Shown: positions 17,563 through 26,040 of the stretch, one piece after another | Position numbering within the stretch: the stretch's first letter is position 1 | How the letters are laid out: each line of letters opens with the position of its first letter | Source: Stenotrophomonas sp. UBA7346 | GTDB taxonomy: Bacteria > Pseudomonadota > Gammaproteobacteria > Xanthomonadales > Xanthomonadaceae | Assembly (NCBI GenBank): GCA_002471015.1 | Contig: DKPB01000011.1 | Span: 1-62,171 of the forward strand | Reading direction: 5' to 3' | Length of the DNA: 62,171 nucleotides | Made by a program: the position numbers and the translations under genes | The notes under the pieces: generated by a model | Databases searched by the model: none | What the model was told of the DNA's origin: nothing | The model's input: the letters and a program-made list of their open reading frames with translations, nothing else

Positions 17563-18861
17563 ATGTCGACAACCGCCAGCTCTGCCCCGTTGAACTCCCC
17601 GCGCCGCGTCCTGGCGGCCAGCCTGATCGGCACCACCATCGAATTCTTTGATTTCTACATCTACGCCACGGCGGCGGTGCTGGTGTTTCCGAAGCTGTTC
17701 TTCCCCGAGAGCAGCAGCAATGCCGCCTTGCTGCAGTCGTTGGCGACGTTTGCGGTGGCCTTCATCGCCCGGCCAGTGGGTTCGGCGGTGTTTGGCCACT
17801 ACGGTGATCGCATCGGCCGCAAGGCCACGCTGGTGGCAGCGCTGTTGACCATGGGGCTGTCCACGGTGGCGATCGGCCTGCTGCCCACCTACCACGACAT
17901 CGGCATGCTGGCGCCGTTGTTGCTGGCGCTGTGCCGGTTTGGGCAGGGCTTGGGGCTGGGCGGCGAATGGGGCGGTGCGGTGTTGCTGGCCACCGAAAAT
18001 GCGCCGCCAGGCAAGCGCGCCTGGTACGGCATGTTCCCGCAGTTGGGCGCGCCGCTGGGCTTTCTGCTGTCGGCTGGCACCTTCCTGCTGCTGGGGCGGG
18101 TGTTGGATGACGCCAGCTTCCTGGCCTGGGGCTGGCGCGTGCCGTTCATTGCCAGTGCGCTGCTGGTGATCGTTGGCCTGTGGGTGCGGCTGAACATCCG
18201 CGAGACACCGGATTTCCAGAAGGCGCTGGAGCGCGGCGAGCGGGTGCGCCTGCCCATGCGTGAGGTGCTGGTCACGCACGGCTTTGCGGTGGTGGTGGGC
18301 ACCCTGGCGGCATTCGCCACCTTCGTGCTGTTCTACCTGATGACGGTATTCACCCTGGGTCATGGCACCTCTGCATTGCACTATGCGCGCGAGGACTTCC
18401 TGCTGCTGCAGATGGTCGGCATCCTGTTCTTCGCGGCAGGCATTCCGCTGGCTGCGCTGTACGGCGACAGGCATGGCACGGTCAAGGCAATGTTGTGGGC
18501 GACGCTGGGCATCTTCCTGTTCGGCCTGCTTTTCCAGCCGCTGTTCCAGGCAGGTCATCCGCTGCAGGTGCTGCTGTTCCTGTCCCTGGGGCTGTTCCTG
18601 ATGGGCCTGACCTACGGGCCCTGCGGCACCATGCTGGCCAGTCTGTACCCGGTGCAAGTGCGCTATACCGGTGCTTCGCTGTCGTTCAACCTGGCCGGCA
18701 TCCTGGGAGCGGCGCCCGCGCCGTATGCGGCTACCTGGCTGGCCGGCAGATTCGGTATTGCCGCGGTCGGCGGCTACCTGTGCGCCACTGCGGTGGTCAC
18801 CGCTCTGGCCTTGCTGGCCATCGGCCGGCGCCAGCAACGCCTGGCACGGCAGCAGGGATGA
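17563..18861 (+). CDS. MFS transporter, metabolite:H+ symporter (MHS) family
   Basis: A 432-residue, twelve-helix major facilitator of the MHS family (ProP/ShiA/KgtP type). Features are IEFFDFYIYATAA in helix 1, the loop motif GHYGDRIGRKATLVAALL, GLGLGGEWGGAVLLATENAP, and PQLGAPLGF. Substrates of relatives are dicarboxylates, osmolytes or shikimate; the substrate here cannot be assigned. The ATG at 17563 begins a compact N-terminus; the longer frame starting at 17377 reads as untranslated leader. It is divergent to oleate hydratase, but a shared function is not evident. Confidence 0.9.
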   Translation: MSTTASSAPLNSPRRVLAASLIGTTIEFFDFYIYATAAVLVFPKLFFPESSSNAALLQSLATFAVAFIARPVGSAVFGHYGDRIGRKATLVAALLTMGLSTVAIGLLPTYHDIGMLAPLLLALCRFGQGLGLGGEWGGAVLLATENAPPGKRAWYGMFPQLGAPLGFLLSAGTFLLLGRVLDDASFLAWGWRVPFIASALLVIVGLWVRLNIRETPDFQKALERGERVRLPMREVLVTHGFAVVVGTLAAFATFVLFYLMTVFTLGHGTSALHYAREDFLLLQMVGILFFAAGIPLAALYGDRHGTVKAMLWATLGIFLFGLLFQPLFQAGHPLQVLLFLSLGLFLMGLTYGPCGTMLASLYPVQVRYTGASLSFNLAGILGAAPAPYAATWLAGRFGIAAVGGYLCATAVVTALALLAIGRRQQRLARQQG

Positions 18862-18872
18862 GCGGCAGGGGG

Positions 18873-18926
18873 CAGGACCGGCACGGGCGATTGCACTGAG
18901 GGGAGGGCGCGCGCCGTGCCGATCCT
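18873..18926. terminator. Imperfect hairpin between convergent MFS and hemerythrin genes
   Basis: CAGGACCGGCACGG (from 18873) pairs with CCGTGCCGATCCTG (to 18926) with one mismatch and a 26-base loop. It sits exactly between the ends of two converging genes. The pairing is seen; the terminator role is inferred. Confidence 0.45.
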
Positions 18927-18938
18927 GCACATGCGGGA

Positions 18939-19403
18939 TCAGCGGAACAGGCGTTTGAGCGTGCGCCCCAGCCAGCTGCCTTCCTGGTGGTCCTTGGCGA
19001 ACTGGTTGAGGTGGCGCTTCACCTGCTCCGCGTAGGCCTTGTCATCGCCACGGATGTGGTTGAACAGCCAGCGCGAGAGCATGTTGCGCAGTTCGTCGGT
19101 GACATCCTCACCGGCCTGGAAGCGCATGCGGTATTCGGAGACGCGTTTGCCAAACACTTCATGCACGCGCTTGTGGGCGGCACAAAAGGGGTAACCGGCT
19201 TCTTCCATCAGCTCTTCTTCAAAGGCGAAGTGCGACATGGTGTAGTCGACCAGTTCATCGATCACCTCGGCAACAGCCACGCGCTCCAGGCTTTTCTGCG
19301 CGACATGCAGATGGTTGAGCATCTCCACGATGCGCATGTGCTGGTGGTCGATCACCTCCACGCCCGTATTGAGATCGTCCTGCCATACCAGTAGTGCCAC
19401 CAC
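18939..19403 (-). CDS. Bacteriohemerythrin
   Basis: A 154-residue four-helix protein that binds O2 at a non-heme di-iron centre. All ligands are visible: His22 (IDHQHMR), His58 and Glu62 (HFAFEE), His77 and His81 (HKRVH), His116 and Asp121 (HIRGDD). The C-terminus adds a basic tail (GRTLKRLFR). The start is GTG at 19403 or the adjacent GTG at 19400; the GAGGGG site is better spaced for the second. A perfect FNR-type box lies about 55 bases upstream at a distance typical for activation, so induction at low oxygen is likely. Roles of relatives include O2 delivery or sensing and NO response. Confidence 0.93.
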   Translation of the reverse strand: MVALLVWQDDLNTGVEVIDHQHMRIVEMLNHLHVAQKSLERVAVAEVIDELVDYTMSHFAFEEELMEEAGYPFCAAHKRVHEVFGKRVSEYRMRFQAGEDVTDELRNMLSRWLFNHIRGDDKAYAEQVKRHLNQFAKDHQEGSWLGRTLKRLFR

Positions 19404-19457
19404 GGTTCCCCTCTGAGTGTCTGGACTGCACTCTAGGCAGGGCGGGACGTGCTCGCG

Positions 19458-19471
19458 TTGATCTGGATCAA
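19458..19471 (-). promoter_or_regulatory. Perfect FNR/Anr box upstream of bacteriohemerythrin
   Basis: TTGATCTGGATCAA matches the FNR/Anr consensus TTGAT-N4-ATCAA exactly. Its centre is about 61 bases upstream of the hemerythrin GTG. With activation at -41.5 this predicts transcription starting about 20 bases before the start codon, a normal leader. It lies between the hemerythrin start and the end of the diguanylate cyclase gene. Confidence 0.75.
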
Positions 19472-19515
19472 TGGCGGTGGTTGACGGTGGCGACCGTTCA
19501 GTTTTGCGGGGTAGC

Positions 19516-20841
19516 TCAGGGCAACTGCACGCTGCACACGCGGTTGCGGCCGGCGGCTTTGGCCAAATAAAGCTGGCGGTCGGCCTCGGTGATGAGCTGA
19601 TGCAGGCCGCCGGCGCGCAGCGGCATGCGGCAGACGCCGATGCTGACGGTCATGCGCAGGCTGCGCTCGGCAAACTGCAGGTGCAGTGCGGCAATGGCCT
19701 CGCGCAGCTGCTCGAAGTGCCGGGTGCTTTCACTGCTGCTCATGCCGGTGACCAGCAGGCAGAACTCCTCGCCGCCAAAACGGGCGCTGATGTCGTGGCC
19801 GCGGGTATGTGCCTGCAGCACCCCGGCCACCGCGCGGATGGCCTGGTCGCCGGCTTCATGGCCAAGGCTGTCATTGATGTGCTTGAAATGGTCGATGTCG
19901 ACCATGGCCACGGATACATCGCCGGTACCGGCGCTGGCCAGCTGGCGCTGGCTCTGCTCCAGGAAGCTGCGCCGGTTCGGCAGGCCGGTGAGGAAGTCGC
20001 GGGTGGCCAGGTCCTGCAGCGTGCCGATCAGCTCCAGCTGGTCCACGTTCTGCGACACGCGACAGAAGAACTCCTCACGCGAGAAGGGCTTGCGCAGGAA
20101 GTCATTGGCACCGTTCTTGAGGAAACGCGGGATCAGCGAGGGATCGGAATTGCCGGAAATTCCGATCACCGCCACCTTGTCACGTGCACGCAGGGCACGC
20201 AGGCGCCGGGTCAGCTCCACGCCCTCCATGCCGGGCATCTCCTGGTCGACGATGACCAGGCGGATGGCCGGGTCCGCCTCGATCGCGTGCAGGGCCGCAC
20301 TACCGTCAGCGGCCTCGGTCACCTGGTAGCCATACATCGACAGCAGGGCGGCGGCATAGGCGCGTGCGGAGGGCGAGTCATCCACCACCAATGCGGCGAT
20401 GCGCCGGTTGCGGTCCATGCGCTGCACCAGCCACACCAGGTAGTCGATGCTGCCGGGGGTGTTCTTCAGCACGTAATCGATGATCTGCTGCTGCAGCACG
20501 CGTTTGCGCAGGTCCTCGTCGTAGACGCCGCTGACCACGATGGTGGGCAGGCCACGGTCGACGAAGTAGCTCACCACCTGGTCGCGGTCACCGTCGGCCA
20601 GCACCAGCCCGGTCAGCACCAGGAACCAGCCGCTCTCCCGGTCCAGCAGCTCGCCGGCCTCGGCCAGGCTGGATGCCACGCTTACCGGCAGTTCCAGCCG
20701 CTGTTCGATGGCCTCGCGCAGCATCGTGGTGAAGGTGCGCGAGTTCTCCACCAGCAGGATGCGCTGCGCCAGCGGCATGATCGACGGGCTGTCGAAGCTG
20801 GCCGGGGAAGTGGGAGCAGGGGTGGCGGGTATGGGGAGCAT
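19516..20841 (-). CDS. Diguanylate cyclase with two receiver domains
   Basis: A 441-residue response regulator making cyclic di-GMP. Residues about 27-126 form a receiver-like domain lacking the acidic pair (VENS) and a clear phosphoacceptor. Residues about 147-265 are an intact receiver with Asp154/Asp155, phosphoacceptor Asp199 and Lys251. The GGDEF domain has the active site GGEEF at 356-360 and an inhibitory RxxD site at 347-350. This resembles PleD but with the receiver roles exchanged. The start at 20841 includes a short proline-rich leader; an ATG at 20778 is an alternative. No cognate histidine kinase is near. The next gene upstream on the same strand is the putrescine oxidoreductase, 140 bases away. 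Confidence 0.9.
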   Translation of the reverse strand: MLPIPATPAPTSPASFDSPSIMPLAQRILLVENSRTFTTMLREAIEQRLELPVSVASSLAEAGELLDRESGWFLVLTGLVLADGDRDQVVSYFVDRGLPTIVVSGVYDEDLRKRVLQQQIIDYVLKNTPGSIDYLVWLVQRMDRNRRIAALVVDDSPSARAYAAALLSMYGYQVTEAADGSAALHAIEADPAIRLVIVDQEMPGMEGVELTRRLRALRARDKVAVIGISGNSDPSLIPRFLKNGANDFLRKPFSREEFFCRVSQNVDQLELIGTLQDLATRDFLTGLPNRRSFLEQSQRQLASAGTGDVSVAMVDIDHFKHINDSLGHEAGDQAIRAVAGVLQAHTRGHDISARFGGEEFCLLVTGMSSSESTRHFEQLREAIAALHLQFAERSLRMTVSIGVCRMPLRAGGLHQLITEADRQLYLAKAAGRNRVCSVQLP

Positions 20842-20980
20842 CGGAGGGTGTAGCGGCTGCCCACGTAAGAACTTGAGGGGATGTGCAGCTGGGATTGGGG
20901 ATTTGGAATTGGCAAGGGCCGTCCTGCACCCGCAGTGGTCCGCGCTCTTCATCCGCGATTTTGAATTGCGGATCCCCGCC

Positions 20981-22273
20981 TCACCACAACAGATCGCGCA
21001 GCTTGTACCAGGACATCGCCGCCACCAGCAGCGGCATGCGCAGGGCCTTGCCGCCGGGGAACACGCCGTGCGGGATGCGCTCGAACACATCCAGCCGCTG
21101 CGCCTGGCCAGCAATGGCGGCGGCGATCACCTCGCCGGCCAGGCCGGTGCTGGCCACGCCGTGGCCGGAGAAGCCCTGGGCGAAGTACACGTTCGGGGTG
21201 ATCCGCCCCCAGTGCGGGGCGCGGTTGCGGGTGATGTCGATATAGCCGCCCCACACGTAGTCCAGCTCGACATCGGCCAGCTGCGGGAATACCCGCCGCA
21301 TGCGCCGGGTCATGCTGGCGCGCAGGCCCGGTGGCGGCAGCGCGGAGTAATTGGCCTGGCCGCCAAACAGCAGGCGGTGGTCGCGGCTGAGGCGGAAGTA
21401 GTCCAGCGCCCAGTTGACGTCGGCCACGGCCATGTCGTTGCGGATCAAGGCCCGTGCGCGTTCGGCGCCCAGCGGCTGGGTGGCACCGATATAGGTGCCC
21501 ACCGGCATCATCCGCGTTTCCAGCTCGGGGGCGATGTCCTGCAGCCAGGCATTGCCGGCCAGCACCACGAAATCGGCATCGACCCGGCCCTGCGCGGTTA
21601 CCAGCGCCGGCTGTGTACCACGTTCCAGGCGGATCACCGGTGACTGCTCGTGCAGGGTCACCCCCGCCGCTGCAGCCGCGCGGGCCAGGCCCTGCGCATA
21701 GGCCAGTGGGTGCAGGTGGCCGCTGGCCGCGTCATACATCGCGCCCAGATAGCGTTCGCTGGCCAGCTCCTGCCGCAGGCGGGCGCGGTCCCACCATTCC
21801 AGCGGGTAGTCATAACGCTGCGCCATGCGCTCGATGTCGGCGCGCAGGGCGCGTTCCTGGCGCGGATGGATGGGCACGCTGGCGTGGCCGTCGCGCCAGT
21901 CGCAGTCGATGCCGTGGCGCGCAATGCGCTGCTTGAGCATGTGCATGCCATCGCGTGAGAAATCGAACAGCAGGCGCGCGTCGGCATCACCGACCAGTGC
22001 TTCCAGGGTGTCCTGCTCGCAGCCATAGCCGACGATGGCCTGGCCGCCGTTGCGGCCGGAGGCACCCCAGCCGATGCGCTCGGCCTCCACTACGGTGACC
22101 TTGTAGCCCTTTTCGGCCAGCGCCAGTGCTGCGGTCAGGCCGGTGTAGCCGGCGCCCAGCACCGCCACATCGGCACGCGTCTGGCCGCGCAGCGGCGGAT
22201 GGGGGGCAAGCTCGGGTTGGCTGGCGGCATACCAGCTGGGGGGGTAAACGGATGCAGCGGCGTCCACGGGCAC
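20981..22273 (-). CDS. puuB: Gamma-glutamylputrescine oxidoreductase
   Basis: A 430-residue FAD-dependent amine oxidoreductase of the DAO/GlpO type. The FAD motif VAVLGAGYTGLTAALALAEKG spans about 36-56, followed by GWGASGRNGGQ and the C-terminal AQGFSGHGVASTGLAGEVIA. It matches PuuB/OrdL, which oxidises gamma-glutamylputrescine to the aldehyde. It is divergent from the adjacent PuuD-PuuA pair, which makes the substrate assignment firm. The 169-base gap between them should contain both promoters; no operator was recognised. Confidence 0.9.
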   Translation of the reverse strand: MPVDAAASVYPPSWYAASQPELAPHPPLRGQTRADVAVLGAGYTGLTAALALAEKGYKVTVVEAERIGWGASGRNGGQAIVGYGCEQDTLEALVGDADARLLFDFSRDGMHMLKQRIARHGIDCDWRDGHASVPIHPRQERALRADIERMAQRYDYPLEWWDRARLRQELASERYLGAMYDAASGHLHPLAYAQGLARAAAAAGVTLHEQSPVIRLERGTQPALVTAQGRVDADFVVLAGNAWLQDIAPELETRMMPVGTYIGATQPLGAERARALIRNDMAVADVNWALDYFRLSRDHRLLFGGQANYSALPPPGLRASMTRRMRRVFPQLADVELDYVWGGYIDITRNRAPHWGRITPNVYFAQGFSGHGVASTGLAGEVIAAAIAGQAQRLDVFERIPHGVFPGGKALRMPLLVAAMSWYKLRDLLW

Positions 22274-22442
22274 TGTGCCGGATCAGGGGCGGGAAGTGTA
22301 ACGACCTGGATGTCTGCGGCGTGCGCAGGCAGGCCCGTTACCTGCGCTATTGTGCGGCCGTGCAGTTGAATGGCAGATGCGCTGCGGTTGCCTATTGGGC
22401 GGGGCAGGGGTAGCGTGCCTGCACGTCTCAAGAGCTTCACCC

Positions 22443-23207
22443 ATGGCCAGCCTGCCGCTGGTCGGCTTGCCCACCGACAGCAAACCGATCGGTTCACACC
22501 CCTTCCACGTGGTCGGTGAAAAGTACGTGCGGGCAGTTGTCGACGGCGCGCAGTGCATGCCGCTGCTGCTGCCCTTGCTGCAACCGCCGCTGCCGCCGGC
22601 GCAGTGGCTGGCTACCCTTGATGGCCTGCTGTTGACCGGCGCCACCAGCAATATCGAGCCGCACCATTACGCCGGTGGACCCAGCTGGCCGGGCAATCCG
22701 CATGATCCCGCGCGCGATGCCAATGTGTTCGGGCTGATCCCGCAGGCGCTGGCAATGGGCTTGCCGATCCTGGCTATCTGCCGTGGTTTCCAGGAGATCA
22801 ACGTCGCCTTCGGCGGCAGCCTGCACCCGCGGGTGCACGAGGTGCCGGGCCTGGCCGACCACCGTGAAGACCCAGCGTCATCATTGGCGGTGCAATATGG
22901 GCCGGCGCATCCGCTGCAGCTCAGCCCGGGTGGGGTGCTGGCGGAGATTGCCGGCATCAACCAGGTGATGGTCAACTCGGTGCACGGACAGGGCGTTGCC
23001 CGCTTGGGCGAAGGCCTGCAGATCGAGGCGCGGGCAGCGGACGGGCTGGTCGAGGCCTTCCGTGGCCCCGGCCCGGGCTTCCTGCTCGGCCTGCAGTTCC
23101 ACCCGGAGTGGCGGGTTACCGAAAACCCGTTCCATCTGGGCATATTCCAAGCCTTCGGCGAGGCCTGTCGCCGCTATCGGTTAGATAAACAAGTTGGTTC
23201 CCCATGA
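22443..23207 (+). CDS. puuD: Gamma-glutamyl-GABA hydrolase
   Basis: A 254-residue class I glutamine amidotransferase-like hydrolase releasing GABA and glutamate from gamma-glutamyl-GABA. Nucleophile Cys113 (AICRGFQE) and the His220/Glu222 pair (LQFHPEWRV) form the triad. The ATG at 22443 begins the family N-terminus PLVGLPTD. Its stop overlaps the start of the glutamine synthetase-like gene by four bases. With PuuB, PuuA and PuuC in the same window, it completes the Puu route to GABA. Confidence 0.92.
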   Translation: MASLPLVGLPTDSKPIGSHPFHVVGEKYVRAVVDGAQCMPLLLPLLQPPLPPAQWLATLDGLLLTGATSNIEPHHYAGGPSWPGNPHDPARDANVFGLIPQALAMGLPILAICRGFQEINVAFGGSLHPRVHEVPGLADHREDPASSLAVQYGPAHPLQLSPGGVLAEIAGINQVMVNSVHGQGVARLGEGLQIEARAADGLVEAFRGPGPGFLLGLQFHPEWRVTENPFHLGIFQAFGEACRRYRLDKQVGSP

Positions 23208-24592
23208 CTTCGCGCCCCCGCACCCGCAAGACCGCCGCCGCCGTACAGGAAGAAAGCTCGCTGCTGCGCTGGCTCAAGGAGCGGCACATCACCGAGGTGG
23301 AATGCCTGGTGCCGGACATCACCGGCAACGCGCGCGGCAAGATCATCCCGGCCGACAAGTTCTCGCACGACTATGGCACGCGCCTGCCCGAAGGCATCTT
23401 CGCCACCACGGTGACCGGCGACTTCCCGGACGATTACTACGAGCTGACCTCGCCGGCCGATGCGGACATGATCCTGCGCCCGGACCCGGACACGGTGCGC
23501 ATGGTGCCGTGGGCGACGGACCCGACCGCGCAGATCATCCACGACTGCTACACCAAGAGCGGCCAGCCGCATGAGCTGGCACCGCGCAACGTGCTGCGGC
23601 GCGTGCTGGTGGCCTATGAGGAACTGGGCCTGAAACCGGTGGTGGCGCCGGAGGTGGAGTTCTTCCTGGTGCAGAAGAACACCGATCCGGACTTCCCGCT
23701 GTTGCCACCGGCCGGCCGCTCCGGTCGCCCGGAAACCGCCCGCCAGTCCTACTCGATCGACGCGGTCAACGAATTCGACCCCATCCTCGATCTTATGTAC
23801 GACTACTGCGACGCGATGAAGCTGGACGTGGACACCTTGATCCACGAATCCGGCGCGGCGCAGCTGGAGGTCAACTTCACCCACGCCGATGCGATGTCGC
23901 TGGCCGACCAGGTATTCCTGTTCAAGCGCACCATGCGCGAGGCGGCCCTGCGGCACGGCATCTACGCCACCTTCCTGGCCAAGCCGATGGAAACCGAGCC
24001 GGGCAGTGCCATGCACATCCATCAGAGCCTGGTGCGCCTGAGCGATGGCCGCAATGTCTTTGCCGGCAGCACCGAGGGCCAGTACAGCGAGATTTTCGAC
24101 AACTACCTGGCTGGCCTGCAGAAGTACGTGCCGGCGGCGATGGGCTTCTTCGCGCCCAACGTCAACTCCTACCGCCGACTGGTGTTTGGCGAGGTCTCGC
24201 CGAGCAACGTGGAATGGGGCTTCGACAACCGCACCTGCGGCCTGCGCGTGCCGATGGACAGCCTGGAGAACAACCGCGTGGAGAGCCGCTTCGCCGGCTC
24301 GGATGCCAACCCCTACCTGGCGATGGCAGCAACCCTGGCCTGCGGCCTGCTGGGCATCCGTGAGCAGCTCAAGCCGACCACGCCAATCACCGGCAATGCC
24401 AAGGAGCTGGGCTATGAGCTGCCGCGCTCTCTGGGCGAGTCGCTGGACGCGCTGGAAGCCTGCGACGCCCTGCAGGAGCTGCTGGGGCGGCGCTTCTGCC
24501 GCGCCTACATCTCGGTCAAGCGCAAGGAATACGAGACTTTCTTCCGGGTGATCAGCTCCTGGGAGCGGGAGTTCCTGCTGCTGAATGTCTGA
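23204..24592 (+). CDS. puuA: Glutamine synthetase-like gamma-glutamylputrescine synthetase
   Basis: A 462-residue type III-like glutamine synthetase, the ATP-dependent enzyme that glutamylates putrescine in the Puu pathway. Visible motifs are PEVEFFLVQKN (metal-binding Glu), GSAMHIHQSL, the nucleotide loop, and NRTCGLRVPMDSLENNRVESR. It begins with a basic tail (TSRPRTRKTAAAV). The ATGA overlap with puuD implies coupled translation. A housekeeping glutamine synthetase would have a different N-terminus and an adenylylation tyrosine motif, neither of which is evident. Substrate is assigned mainly from context. Confidence 0.88.
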   Translation: MTSRPRTRKTAAAVQEESSLLRWLKERHITEVECLVPDITGNARGKIIPADKFSHDYGTRLPEGIFATTVTGDFPDDYYELTSPADADMILRPDPDTVRMVPWATDPTAQIIHDCYTKSGQPHELAPRNVLRRVLVAYEELGLKPVVAPEVEFFLVQKNTDPDFPLLPPAGRSGRPETARQSYSIDAVNEFDPILDLMYDYCDAMKLDVDTLIHESGAAQLEVNFTHADAMSLADQVFLFKRTMREAALRHGIYATFLAKPMETEPGSAMHIHQSLVRLSDGRNVFAGSTEGQYSEIFDNYLAGLQKYVPAAMGFFAPNVNSYRRLVFGEVSPSNVEWGFDNRTCGLRVPMDSLENNRVESRFAGSDANPYLAMAATLACGLLGIREQLKPTTPITGNAKELGYELPRSLGESLDALEACDALQELLGRRFCRAYISVKRKEYETFFRVISSWEREFLLLNV

Positions 24593-24605
24593 GCGCAAGG
24601 CTTGT

Positions 24606-24648
24606 CTCCCTCTCTTTTGCGCAGCAAAGGGGAGGGGCGGGGAGGGGT
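24606..24648. repeat. C/G-rich palindrome (diverged copy)
   Basis: A diverged copy of the recurring element (TCCCTCTCTTTTGCGCAGCA then GGGGAGGGGCGGGGAGGGGT), starting 14 bases after the PuuA-like stop. No gene is seen in the 218 bases before the binding-protein gene. Confidence 0.75.
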
Positions 24649-24810
24649 AGCTCTGCGCTGGCTGTTGCTGTAGTGGCTTCGCCGCTGACGCCGCTCCTCC
24701 CAGTGCAGAACCAGGGCCTTCTACACATCAAGGCGCCGCAGATGGGACAATAGGCCACCACCCGGCCTGGCCGGTCCCCCATACCGCTCCCGGATCCCAC
24801 TGGAGAACCC

Positions 24811-25935
24811 ATGAATCTGCGCATTCTCACCGTTGGTGTCGCCATCTCCCTGCTCGCTGCCTGCGGCGGCAAGGAAGAGGGCGCCAAGCCCGCCGAAGGC
24901 GGCGAGGCCAAGGTCCTCAACGTCTACAACTACTCGGACTACATCGCCGAGGACACCATCCCGAACTTCGAGAAGACCACCGGCATCAAGGTCACCTACG
25001 ACGTGTTCGACAGTGACGAGATGGTCGAGACCAAGTTGCTGACCGGCGACAGCGGTTACGACATCGTGGTGCCGACGCTGAACTTCTTCGGCCGCCAGAT
25101 CCAGGCCGGTGTGTTCCTGCCGCTGGACAAGAGCAAGATCCCGAACCTGGCCAACCTCGACCCGGCGGTGATGCAGCGCATTGCCGGCCAGGACCCGGGC
25201 AATCAGTACGGCGTGCCGTACATGATGGGCAGCACCGGCATCGGCTACAACGTGGCCAAGCTGAAGGAGCGTTTTGGTGGCAGCGCCGACATCGCCAACA
25301 GCTGGGACCTGGTGTTCAAGCCGGAAAACATCGCCAAGATGAAGGACTGCGGCGTGACCCTGCTGGACACCCCGGCCGACATGATCCCGGTGGCCCTGCA
25401 CTACCTGGGCGAAGACCCGCACAGCGCCGACCCGGCCGTGCTGCAGAAGGCGGCCGACCTGCTGAAGTCGATCCGCCCGTACGTGCAGAACTTCCACTCC
25501 TCGCAGTACGTGGGTTCGCTGGCCAATGGCAGCACCTGCCTGGTGGTGGGCTGGTCGGGTGACATCATCCAGGCCCGTGACCGCGCCGAGGAAGCCAAGA
25601 ACGGTGTGGAAGTGGCGTATTCCATCCCGAAGGAAGGCGCACCGCAGTGGTTCGACATGCTGGCCATCCCGAAGGATGCCAAGCACCCGGGCAACGCCTA
25701 TGCCTTCATCAACTACCTGCTGGAACCGCAGGTGGCTGCCAACAACACCAACGTGACTCACTACGCCAACCCGGTGAAGTCGGCCACCTCGCTGGTCGAC
25801 CCGGCCATCCGCGACGACAAGACCATCTACCCGGCTGAAGACGTGGCCGCCAAGATGTTCACCTACGCGATCAACAGCCCGGAGACGGACAAGCTGTATA
25901 CCCGTCTGTGGACCGAGATCAAGACCGGCCGTTGA
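24811..25935 (+). CDS. potF: Putrescine/polyamine-binding lipoprotein of an ABC importer
   Basis: A 374-residue solute-binding protein of the PotD/PotF family. A lipobox LLAAC (Cys at residue 18) follows a short signal, so it is probably lipid-anchored, unlike soluble E. coli PotF. Family features include VYNYSDYI, SDEMVETKLLTG, MGSTGIGYN, VVGWSGD and NAYAFINYLLEP. It follows PuuD-PuuA on the same strand at 218 bases, separated from its likely partners PotGHI by about 16 kb. Putrescine as ligand is inferred from the Puu genes; spermidine is possible. A strong hairpin follows the gene. Confidence 0.9.
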   Translation: MNLRILTVGVAISLLAACGGKEEGAKPAEGGEAKVLNVYNYSDYIAEDTIPNFEKTTGIKVTYDVFDSDEMVETKLLTGDSGYDIVVPTLNFFGRQIQAGVFLPLDKSKIPNLANLDPAVMQRIAGQDPGNQYGVPYMMGSTGIGYNVAKLKERFGGSADIANSWDLVFKPENIAKMKDCGVTLLDTPADMIPVALHYLGEDPHSADPAVLQKAADLLKSIRPYVQNFHSSQYVGSLANGSTCLVVGWSGDIIQARDRAEEAKNGVEVAYSIPKEGAPQWFDMLAIPKDAKHPGNAYAFINYLLEPQVAANNTNVTHYANPVKSATSLVDPAIRDDKTIYPAEDVAAKMFTYAINSPETDKLYTRLWTEIKTGR

Positions 25936-26000
25936 TCCGAGTGGCGACGCATCCGGCACTGCCGGATGCGGAACTCGTCTGGTTCATGATCTGATCTTTG

Positions 26001-26029
26001 CAACGCCTCCCTTCATCGGGGAGGCGTTG
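26001..26029 (+). terminator. Intrinsic-type terminator after the polyamine-binding protein gene
   Basis: A perfect 11-bp stem (CAACGCCTCCC / GGGAGGCGTTG) with a 7-base loop begins 65 bases past the stop codon. It is followed by the T-rich TTGTTTG. Confidence 0.78.
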
Positions 26030-26040
26030 TTGTTTGTAGT

